Positions 6,117-12,256 of a DNA stretch of 12,256 bases are shown piece after piece (positions within the stretch are counted from its first letter, which is position 1; the number at the start of each line of letters is the position of its first letter). The notes beneath the pieces are model-generated. The model was not told the origin of the DNA, did not search any database, and worked only from the letters and a program-made list of their open reading frames with translations. Source of the stretch: Candidatus Helarchaeota archaeon (GTDB lineage: Archaea > Asgardarchaeota > Lokiarchaeia > Helarchaeales > JABXJV01); NCBI GenBank assembly GCA_013375355.1, contig JABXJV010000262.1, positions 1-12,256 of the forward strand. The letters are read 5' to 3'. The position numbers were made by a program, and so were the translations under genes.

Positions 6117-8501
6117 ATGCGAAAGAAAAAGTTAAAAAAGAAGGATTTGATTTTAGACAGAAGTGCCACTGAAACGAGTGAACTAAATGAAATAGATTTT
6201 GATAAAACGGATTTTCATATTGTTAAGAAGATAATCTCCGATTATATGGGAGATGTAGCGCCTGTTGAAGAAAAAGAAATCGAAGGTTCAGGTAAAGAAA
6301 GATTTGTTATTTTAGAAGTCGAAAACTTCCAGGATGGATTGAAAAAAGCAAGCAGTATTTTAGAAATCCCGATAATCAGGATAAAACACAAAATAATTGA
6401 AAAATATTATAAAGAAATAGACGGAGATATTAAGGAATTTATCAATGTAGAATTTAAAGAGAAGGTTACCAAAGGAAATACAAAAGTCAAAATTTCTGAT
6501 GATAAACTGTCAGCATATTTATCAGTAGTTTACCCTGAATTACCTAATGGAAGAGAAACGAAATATCACGATTTAATAGATTTGATTAAAAGGCAAAATA
6601 TTAAATTTGGAATAAAATTTGATGAGATTAAAAACACTGTTACTCGCTTAAAAGAAAATTATGATGTTCTGAGCAATATTTTGATTGCACAAGGGTCTCC
6701 TCCCACTAAAGGCGAAGAGAGTAATCTTAAGTTTTCAGTCTTTTCGGATATAGATGAGATTAATTATATAGAAAAGCATAAAATAGGACTTAATGAAATA
6801 TTGAGTAGTTCATCTTTAGATTTTATTAAAGAAAATTTCTTTACAGTCAGAATTGTGGAAAAGGGCGAATTGATAGCAGTTACTACCCTTCCAGAAGAGG
6901 GAGAAAAAGGTATTGATGTCTTTGGAAATGAGGTAGAAGGGATAATGGGTCGTTTGCTTTTTCGAGAGGGGAAAAATATTCAAGTAAAGATAGAAGATGA
7001 AAAAATCAAGTATTATTCAAATATTTTTGGTTATTTAGAATATAATGATGGCAATTTGGTTGTTCATTCTCCAGTTTGGGTATCGGAAGATAATATGGAA
7101 GCTTATTTTGTAAAACTTCCAAATATTTCTGAAGATATAAAGACTTTTAAGCCTTACGAATTTTCAAAGCAATTAAAAAAGTCAAACATTAAATATGGTA
7201 TAAAAAATAATATTATCAATTCAATTGTTGATATCTTAGAAAGTGGTGATAATGACTTTGAACTAATACTGATAGCGGAAGGTGTAAAAGAAAAAAAGGG
7301 AGAAAATGCCAGGATTGAACTATTTTTTGAGGAAGAAAAAACACCAGGTAAAATATTAAAAGATGGTTCAATGGATTATAGAGAAATTGATTTAGTTAAA
7401 AAAGTTAAAGAGAACCAGTTAATAGCTGTAAAACACTTTGCAAAAAATGGTACGCCAGGAATAGATTTGCGAGGTAATACAACGCTTGCAAAAAAAGGTA
7501 AGGATAAAAATTTTACTCCAGTAAACAATGTTAGAGTAGAATTTAAAAAGACAAAGGCTTTGTATTACTCAACAATTGAAGGAAGTGTTACATTAATTGG
7601 AGATTCTGGGATAAGTGTTAATCAGGTTTATAACGTTGATGGAAATGTTGATTTTAACATAGGTAATATTGATTTTAGCGGTAGCGTTGATGTAAAAGGC
7701 TCCGTGATTTCTGGATTTAAGATTACGGCTGAAGGAGATATTAACATAAAGGGAATGGTAAATCCGGGTGCAGAACTCAAAGCAGAGGGAAATATTAACA
7801 TACTTCAGGGAGTTCTTGGAAGAGAAGGGGATACAAAATTAATCGCAAAAGGCTCAGTTTCTGCCCAATATATCCAGAACTCAATGGTTGTAGCAAGGTG
7901 TGATGTCGTTGTGAAAGATTACATTATAGGAAGTTTCATAAGAGCAGGTGGAAGTGTTATCACTCCTAATAAAGAAATTAAAATTCAATCAAAAGGTTCG
8001 ATTATGGGGGGTGAAATAATTGCTAAAAAATCCGTTATAGCGAATTCTGTTGGCTCTGAATATACTCAAAGTACAAAAATTACTGTTGGAGTTGATTATG
8101 AGTTTGACCAAAAATTTAGAAATTTTCAAAAATCACTTGATTATTGTGAATCACAGATTTCTAAAATAAAGAAAACATTAAAATTAGGTTTTCAAGATAC
8201 AAATATGCTCAAGGAAAGGATTAAAAAGTTACCACTGGTTAAACAAAAGCCTTTCTTAAATGGTTTTAAAAGGCTTGATGAAATAAACGTATTGAAAAAT
8301 AGAGTACTTGAAAAAAGAAACAAATTTTCCAAAGAAATTGATGAACTTTCAAAAAATGCGAGAGTAATTGTCCATAAAGAACTTTTTTCACAGGTTTTCA
8401 TTCAAATCGGTGAGGCAAAATATCGAACTGAAAATTACATTTCTAAGGTTAAAATCAAACAGGGAAAAAATAAGAAAGAAATGGAGTTTGAAAGCCTTTA
8501 A
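6117..8501 (+). CDS. FapA-like (DUF342) polymer protein with duplicated N-domain
   Basis: The protein has 794 residues with no signal peptide. After a charged lead (about 1-125), two related segments follow, about 128-325 and 326-508. Each has an AY-V-L opening, an I-YGI or I-FGI helix, an ILIA-G turn, a G-LIAV strand, a GIDV/GIDL-GN motif and a closing strand on S-I-GYLE or S-IEGSV. Residues about 510-655 are a repetitive right-handed beta-helix with many G-I-I and KGSV turns (GDINIKGMVNPGAELKAEG). The end (about 660-794) is a lysine-rich coiled coil. DUF342/FapA proteins are cytoplasmic; in Vibrio FapA affects flagellar assembly and polar localisation. No flagellar gene is visible here. AGGAG at 6099-6103 lies within the end of the previous gene. 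It is unusually long for the family, of which I recall about 450-700 residues. Confidence 0.85.
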   Translation: MRKKKLKKKDLILDRSATETSELNEIDFDKTDFHIVKKIISDYMGDVAPVEEKEIEGSGKERFVILEVENFQDGLKKASSILEIPIIRIKHKIIEKYYKEIDGDIKEFINVEFKEKVTKGNTKVKISDDKLSAYLSVVYPELPNGRETKYHDLIDLIKRQNIKFGIKFDEIKNTVTRLKENYDVLSNILIAQGSPPTKGEESNLKFSVFSDIDEINYIEKHKIGLNEILSSSSLDFIKENFFTVRIVEKGELIAVTTLPEEGEKGIDVFGNEVEGIMGRLLFREGKNIQVKIEDEKIKYYSNIFGYLEYNDGNLVVHSPVWVSEDNMEAYFVKLPNISEDIKTFKPYEFSKQLKKSNIKYGIKNNIINSIVDILESGDNDFELILIAEGVKEKKGENARIELFFEEEKTPGKILKDGSMDYREIDLVKKVKENQLIAVKHFAKNGTPGIDLRGNTTLAKKGKDKNFTPVNNVRVEFKKTKALYYSTIEGSVTLIGDSGISVNQVYNVDGNVDFNIGNIDFSGSVDVKGSVISGFKITAEGDINIKGMVNPGAELKAEGNINILQGVLGREGDTKLIAKGSVSAQYIQNSMVVARCDVVVKDYIIGSFIRAGGSVITPNKEIKIQSKGSIMGGEIIAKKSVIANSVGSEYTQSTKITVGVDYEFDQKFRNFQKSLDYCESQISKIKKTLKLGFQDTNMLKERIKKLPLVKQKPFLNGFKRLDEINVLKNRVLEKRNKFSKEIDELSKNARVIVHKELFSQVFIQIGEAKYRTENYISKVKIKQGKNKKEMEFESL

Positions 8502-8557
8502 ATAATTACAAGATTATTCGGAAGGCATAATTTGCTAAAAATTTTATACAAAAACTG

Positions 8558-8576
8558 GCAAAAATTGGCAATGTGA
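8558..8576 (+). repeat. Dispersed 19-base repeat, copy 2
   Basis: GCAAAAATTGGCAATGTGA differs in one base from 1124-1142. TGTGA (8572-8576) faces TCACA (8596-8600), with AAAT/ATTT also complementary inside, so it again lies next to a TGTGA/TCACA inverted pair. The spacing of 19 bases is wrong for a CRP site. Confidence 0.4.
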
Positions 8577-8590
8577 GGAAATATATAAAG

Positions 8591-8785
8591 TTATTTCACA
8601 ATTAGGAATGCAAAATTAAATAAAATATTAATCCAACACTTATTTATATCCCTATATATAAGTTTATAATTGCAAATCCAAACCTGACTAAGATATTTTT
8701 TACAGGTTTTACAATAGCAGGTTCTTTTAAGCATATTTATAAGTTCACCTAATTTGTAACATTCTTCCCATTCAACATCTAAATT
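8591..8785 (-). other. Open minus-strand stretch, cysteine-rich, unrecognised
   Basis: Reading leftward from a stop at 8786-8788, the minus strand stays open for 64 sense codons to TAA at 8593-8591, which is long for DNA this AT-rich. The translation begins LDVEWEECYKLGEL and continues with a CYCKTC cluster, which could bind metal. There is no start codon in the first 17 codons and no ribosome binding site, so it is more likely a gene remnant than an expressed gene. I do not recognise a family. Confidence 0.25.
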
Positions 8786-8865
8786 TTAACAAGGGTGGTT
8801 TAAATCAGATATTGTTATTATATATACTTTATTTTTCAAGTATTTAGATTTTTTTTATTTTGGAC

Positions 8866-8894
8866 TTGACAACGTCTCTTATATTCTTTATTTT
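8866..8894 (+). promoter_or_regulatory. Candidate sigma-70-type promoter for the PurF-like gene
   Basis: A perfect TTGACA at 8866-8871 is followed after 17 bases by TATTTT at 8889-8894, which matches four of six positions of TATAAT. It lies about 170 bases upstream of ATG 9068. A full TTGACA is rare in DNA this poor in G and C. Confidence 0.4.
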
Positions 8895-9067
8895 TTTTAA
8901 TTGTTAGATAGAAGTTGATTGAGTTCAAAACGAATATTCTGATTTCGATACATAAAATAGACAAAAGAAATTTCATTACGAATGGTTACGATGTGTTGAT
9001 TTGTATTTGAAAGTAAAGAATAATGTTATGCAAATGGTTTTGATAAATTTTAAAGGCGAGGTGCAAA

Positions 9068-10381
9068 ATGAGCGGGATATTTGGAATTTATTCAGAAAAA
9101 AATTGTACTGAAGACCTGGTTTGGGGTGTTTCTTATTTACAACATCGCGGACAGAAATTCTGTGGTTGGGCTGTTTCTACTGATAATAGAATGGTTTATG
9201 AAACACATGGAGGAAAGTTAAGAGAAAAAATTAATTTTGAAGAAGTGAAAAATGTTGAAGGTAAAATTGGTTTAGGTGTGGTTAGCTCAGGTGACAGACA
9301 ACCTATAAGTGAATTATCAAAATTTGGAGAATTTTTTTTAGTATATGATGGTAATGTGACAGGTGCTAAAGGATTAAAAGAAGATTTACTTAATGAAGGG
9401 CATTCCTTTACTGGATATTATGATCCAAGTTATATTCCCGATAACGTTCTAATTGGGAAAATATTGGCACTTAAAGGTCCTGTTGATGGTATTGAACAAT
9501 TAAGTAAGAGAATAAAAGGAGATTATTCTTTAATTTTATTAACAAGAGAAGGAATTGTAGCTGCGAGAGGTTGGGGAAGAAAACCATTGATTCTTGGAAA
9601 AGGTAAAGATAATTATGTTGTTTCTTCTGAGTCATGTGCATTTCCAAATTTAGGTATGAAAATTGAAAGAGATGTTAAACCAGGAGAAATAGTTTTAATT
9701 AATAAAGAAGGTTTTAAAACCTTAAAACAATTAGACCTTAAACCAATAAAATATGGAACATTTGAATGGGTTTATACAGCAAATTCAGCTTCTATAATAG
9801 ATGGAGTTTCTGTAGAAGAATTTAGAAATAAAATTGGAGCTATACTTGCTAAGAGATATCCTGTTGATGCTGATTTGGTTTCAGAGATACCTAATTCTGG
9901 AATAGGTTATGCTGTTGGTTATGCAAATAGATCAGGTATACCCCATATTAGAATTTTTGTTAAATATGATTATGCTGATAGAAGTTTTACACAAGGAACG
10001 GAAAAAGAACGAGAAGAAGAAGCGAAGAGAAAATTAATTCCTATACCATCTCTAATCAAAGGAAAAAGAATTATTATCACTGATGATTCTATTGTCAGAG
10101 GTACTCAGACAAGAGAGAGTCACGTTCCCAGATTAAAAGATGCTGGTGCTTTAGAAGTTCATGCAAGGATAGGGTGTCCATTATTGAGAGATAAATGTAG
10201 TTATGGTAAAACGACAAAGAAAAAAGAAGAAATCCTTTTTGTTAAGATGGGAATGAGTAATGAAGATGATGTTAAAAAGTATTTAGGCTTAGATAGTATT
10301 GGTTTTGCTTTGCCAGAAGACCTTGCTTCAGCAAGTGGCAAGTCTTTGGAAGAGTTATGTTTATCTTGTTGGGGGATTTAG
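9068..10381 (+). CDS. PurF-like phosphoribosyltransferase, glutaminase site lost
   Basis: The 437 residues align along the whole amidophosphoribosyltransferase plan. That enzyme makes phosphoribosylamine from PRPP and glutamine, the first step of purine synthesis. The C-terminal half is well kept: SEIPNSGIGYAVGYA, RSFTQGTE, the PRPP loop TDDSIVRGT (Asp339-Asp340 to Thr346), and an EVHARI strand. Cys377 and Cys431/Cys434 fit three of the four iron-sulfur ligands of the Bacillus-type enzyme. The fourth, before the EYIYFARPDS-like segment, is replaced in GTFEWVYTANS. The N-terminal half reads MSGIFGIYS where PurF has MCGIFGI, so the nucleophilic Cys is Ser2. The HVRY segment is VVSS (71-74), and the oxyanion Asn-Gly is Asp94-Gly95. 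GAGGTG at 9058-9063 supports this ATG. It is probably a non-glutaminase paralogue using ammonia or serving another role, but wrongly named purF if taken at face value. Confidence 0.85.
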   Translation: MSGIFGIYSEKNCTEDLVWGVSYLQHRGQKFCGWAVSTDNRMVYETHGGKLREKINFEEVKNVEGKIGLGVVSSGDRQPISELSKFGEFFLVYDGNVTGAKGLKEDLLNEGHSFTGYYDPSYIPDNVLIGKILALKGPVDGIEQLSKRIKGDYSLILLTREGIVAARGWGRKPLILGKGKDNYVVSSESCAFPNLGMKIERDVKPGEIVLINKEGFKTLKQLDLKPIKYGTFEWVYTANSASIIDGVSVEEFRNKIGAILAKRYPVDADLVSEIPNSGIGYAVGYANRSGIPHIRIFVKYDYADRSFTQGTEKEREEEAKRKLIPIPSLIKGKRIIITDDSIVRGTQTRESHVPRLKDAGALEVHARIGCPLLRDKCSYGKTTKKKEEILFVKMGMSNEDDVKKYLGLDSIGFALPEDLASASGKSLEELCLSCWGI

Positions 10382-10724
10382 TTAAGTTTTTAATATTTTA
10401 TAATAATAAAATACTGTCTGTATAATTGGATTTAATCCTCAATTCATCTCAAAAGATATTCTTGAATTTAATCCCATATCAATAAGAAAGTCAATTTCTC
10501 AATCATTTATAATAATATTTAACTTACACTTTATTTCTGTACCTTTTAATAAATCCTTATATTACACTAAATAACCTCCAGATAGCTTAATTAGTTTCAC
10601 TTACTTATCGCTTTAATTCTTGATAATACGATTTTATTTTATTATAATTGAATCAAATATTCGCCTAATTTAGTATAATAAACGAACCTCTAAAAACGTG
10701 AACACATCATAGGTGGTGTATATA
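10382..10724. other. AT-rich gap with no recognisable gene
   Basis: The plus strand is rich in C and poor in G, which hints that any former gene ran on the minus strand. The minus strand 10600-10382 is open except for one TAA and two TGA codons. It contains EIDFLIDMGLNSRIS, which faintly recalls the Asp-Thr-Gly region of retropepsin-like aspartyl proteases, but the support is too weak for a call. The gap ends with AGGTGG at 10711-10716. Confidence 0.45.
10394..10413 (+). terminator. Weak AT-only hairpin after the PurF-like gene
   Basis: TATTTTAT and ATAAAATA form an 8-bp stem around AATA, 13 bases past the stop codon. The stem holds no G-C pair and no T-run follows, so termination would be weak at best. 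Confidence 0.2.
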
Positions 10725-10799
10725 ATAACAAAAGATTTCAATTTTGATGGGATAGAAGTGGTGTTAAAAGGTGTAAATTATGAAGTGAAAAGTAACTGA
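10725..10799 (+). pseudogene. Start of a phage-like small protein, truncated
   Basis: After AGGTGG (10711-10716), the frame from 10725 reads ATA and then TKDFNFDGIEVVLKGVNYEV before stopping at TGA 10797. The placement suggests an ATA where an ATG start once was. The pattern of a short lead followed by FxxxGIEVxLKGVxYEV recalls the first strands of small proteins seen in phage genomes, but I cannot name it. The frame overlaps the next remnant by 20 bases. Confidence 0.3.
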
Positions 10800-11055
10800 C
10801 CAGCAAATCTTAAAAGCCCTTGAAAATAAAAGTGATGACCGAGACTTACAGAATATTGCAAGAGAGTTAGGTTTTGCATCCGCGTCTGGATTATAACGGT
10901 GCATGAAAAGGCTCAAAGATAGGATATCTGACTATATAGGCAAAATGTTTGCAAAACTCGCCATATATCAGGTAAATAATCTAAGGAGAAATGCTAAAAA
11001 AGGCGATACAAGAGCGGCAACGATACTTCTTGAAGAAGAAAGTATGCTCCACTAA
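10780..11055 (+). pseudogene. Phage-like helix-turn-helix gene with two internal stops
   Basis: ATG 10780 begins a single frame that runs 91 codons to TAA 11053, broken only by TGA at 10786 and TAA at 10894. Without these stops it reads as a coherent protein. Residues about 5-38 (VTDQQILKALENKSDDRDL, then NIARELGFASASGL) are a helix-turn-helix domain like those that start phage terminase small subunits or prophage regulators. Residues 40-91 are charged helices ending AATILLEEESMLH. The frame is unshifted, so decay here is by point mutation. Together with 10725-10799 it points to a decayed prophage piece. Suppression or recoding of both stops is possible but unlikely, because one is TGA and one is TAA. 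Confidence 0.55.
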
Positions 11056-11103
11056 GGTTGGATTCGTACTTGGCGAAAAAGAACATTCAATTATTCTTAG
11101 TTC

Positions 11104-11137
11104 ATCTCTAATGATAGAGATAAATTAGAATTTTTTT
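11104..11137 (+). terminator. Candidate hairpin and T-run before the secreted gene
   Basis: ATCTCTA and TAGAGAT form a perfect 7-bp stem around ATGA (11104-11121). A run of seven T (11131-11137) follows after nine bases. The T-run is too far from the stem for a classic intrinsic terminator, so this is a weak call. It lies between the phage-like remnant and the gene at 11211. Confidence 0.3.
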
Positions 11138-11210
11138 GATTTGATAAATTCAATTATAACTTGCAAAATCCAGGTATTTTCAAAATAAACATAATGCACA
11201 GGGGATTAAG

Positions 11211-12256
11211 ATGAAAAAAACGTTGCGCATCTTTCTCATTGCTTTAGTCTGCATACCTTTTATATTCACCAAAGAGGACAGTTGCTCACTTTGGAAAACT
11301 GGCTTCTCGGTGCTGAGTGCATCGAGACTGATGAAAAATTCTTCGATAACCCAAGGGCTTTATATGGAGAAACTGCAGCAGTTAGAAATTGATAGCCTGA
11401 AATGGGAGGAGCTACTTGAGGCTCTGAGGGACAATGAGGATTATCGCCGTGTCAAACGAATTATTTTGATGAAACTCGAGCAGCCGGACCGTGATGAGGA
11501 GTTGGGCAAGCTATCCTGGGAGTTGATCAGTTCTGCTCTTGAAAAGTCAAGAGAAATTTCGTTGTTTGAGAGAATTATCGAAAAGAAATGGCTCCAAACA
11601 GAGTATGGGGAACTGATCAAGATCGCTGGAAATACAGAGGACGACCAAGTGCGTTTAAGTTATCTGAGAAGGCTTAATTTTATTTCCAGTGTTGATAATA
11701 AAGAAATTCCGGGATTGAAAGAGCTCATCTCTGCCGTTGGCCGTTTTATCAATGATAAAAGAACAGATTATTTTCACAGGGAAGTGCAGAAAAAAGAGGA
11801 TGTTGACCTTAAGGTTAATGAGTGGTCACCGCTTTATCCTATTGCTTGCGTTTATCGTGCACGGATGATCATATGGGTACATACAAACTATGGAACACCG
11901 GAGATGGATCGTGTCGCCCTCAGGAAAGCATTGAGATTGCTTAGGTTGGGAAGGGTTGCCTTTCCTGAGAATCACATTATCAGAATGTATTTGGGAGAGG
12001 CGCTTTTGCCTGATAAGCACTATCCTGGTATGGAAGGAGCGCCGGAGTGGGCAGTTTATCAGCGAGAAGGTATAGAGCGATTAGCCGACATCCTTGAGTG
12101 GTGGGTTGATTATCGCATGCGAGATAATGCTGAATATGGAGGCGGTTGGGGAGACGATTGCGAAATGTGGCGTTCATGGGTTCCTATAATCATTGGTTTC
12201 GATTCGCCCAAGATCACGTGGGCTCAAAATTTTTTTTCTGAAGAGATATTTAATCA
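11211..12256 (+). CDS. Large predicted secreted protein, N-terminal part
   Basis: The frame from ATG 11211 is open to the end of the window, with 348 residues visible and no stop, so the gene continues. AGGGGA at 11200-11205 sits five bases before the ATG. Residues 1-20 (MKKTLRIFLIALVCIPFIFT) form a signal peptide: positive start, then a hydrophobic core. The mature part is mostly helical, with many Trp, Leu and Glu. Near residues 287-335 is a motif-rich stretch (ERLADILEWWVDYRM, EYGGGWGDDCEMWRSW, GFDSP). Trp- and Gly-rich GGGWGDD patterns with long helices suggest an alpha/alpha-toroid hydrolase or lyase acting on polysaccharide, but I do not recognise the family and this is inference. G+C (about 45%) and C/G-ending codons set it apart from the AT-rich genes before it. 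Confidence 0.75.
   Translation, partial: MKKTLRIFLIALVCIPFIFTKEDSCSLWKTGFSVLSASRLMKNSSITQGLYMEKLQQLEIDSLKWEELLEALRDNEDYRRVKRIILMKLEQPDRDEELGKLSWELISSALEKSREISLFERIIEKKWLQTEYGELIKIAGNTEDDQVRLSYLRRLNFISSVDNKEIPGLKELISAVGRFINDKRTDYFHREVQKKEDVDLKVNEWSPLYPIACVYRARMIIWVHTNYGTPEMDRVALRKALRLLRLGRVAFPENHIIRMYLGEALLPDKHYPGMEGAPEWAVYQREGIERLADILEWWVDYRMRDNAEYGGGWGDDCEMWRSWVPIIIGFDSPKITWAQNFFSEEIFN

Larger units (their letters stand above)
8502..9067. other. Intergenic region before the PurF-like gene
   Basis: These 566 bases hold a second copy of the dispersed 19-base repeat, an open minus-strand stretch with a cysteine cluster (8591-8785), and a promoter-like pair. The DNA is very AT-rich. No purine riboswitch core or PurR-type operator is recognisable. 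The region marks the end of the signalling block, although I see no convincing terminator after 8501. Confidence 0.5.

Noticed and set aside
8572..8600. CRP-type operator TGTGA...TCACA
   Set aside because: The arms are 19 bases apart instead of six; this does not fit a CRP site.
8502..9067. Purine riboswitch or PurR operator before the PurF-like gene
   Set aside because: No purine aptamer core or PurBox-like repeat can be recognised.
10382..10600. Minus-strand aspartyl protease remnant
   Set aside because: Only a faint FLIDMG resemblance, Thr of Asp-Thr-Gly missing and three stops; not enough for a call.
11826..12177. Two minus-strand ORFs of 64 and 65 codons
   Set aside because: They lie opposite the long plus-strand secreted gene, which has a ribosome binding site, a signal peptide and consistent codon use.
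1..12256. CRISPR array, rRNA genes or complete insertion sequences
   Set aside because: No regularly spaced direct repeats, no rRNA-like sequence and no intact transposase were seen.

Overview
The window is AT-rich bacterial DNA with a two-part composition. By eye, counting sampled lines, the middle (about 421-11200) runs roughly 22-35% G+C. The truncated gene at the left edge and the truncated gene at the right edge are about 42-50%. Gene density is moderate, and long gaps hold decayed gene pieces rather than intact genes. Nothing fixes the taxon. The left-edge isochorismatase-like tail is of a kind I associate with Planctomycetes and related uncultivated phyla. A FapA/DUF342 protein next to receiver proteins also suits a free-living, environmentally sensing, probably uncultivated lineage. 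This placement is inference.

Layout: (1) 1-420, C-terminal part of an isochorismatase-family hydrolase. (2) 421-1497, a gene-poor stretch with a tRNA 3'-half fragment (587-614), inverted repeats and short gene-like scraps. (3) 1498-1656, a frameshifted excisionase/MerR-type helix-turn-helix gene. (4) 1755-8501, a same-strand signalling block: an HDOD protein, a soluble PAS histidine kinase, a single-domain receiver, a receiver-coiled coil-GAF protein and a very long FapA-like protein. Between these intact genes lie at least three decayed pieces: two receiver domains (4012-4153, 4828-4939) and a short segment broken by a stop codon (4641-4829). (5) 8502-9067, intergenic, with a likely promoter. 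(6) 9068-10381, a PurF-like protein whose PRPP loop is intact but whose glutaminase active site is lost. (7) 10382-11210, gene-poor, with a phage-like helix-turn-helix gene broken by two stop codons. (8) 11211-12256, the start of a large predicted secreted protein, cut by the window end.

The likely working unit is the signalling block. The kinase (H214) would phosphorylate one or more receivers (D57 of the single-domain receiver, D54 of the receiver-GAF protein). The HDOD protein and the FapA-like protein are probable output or scaffold partners. No enzymatic or DNA-binding output domain is seen in any intact protein of the block. The only DNA-binding candidate is the broken gene at 1498. The two most unusual features are the array of eroded receiver genes inside an otherwise intact operon, and the glutaminase-dead PurF relative.
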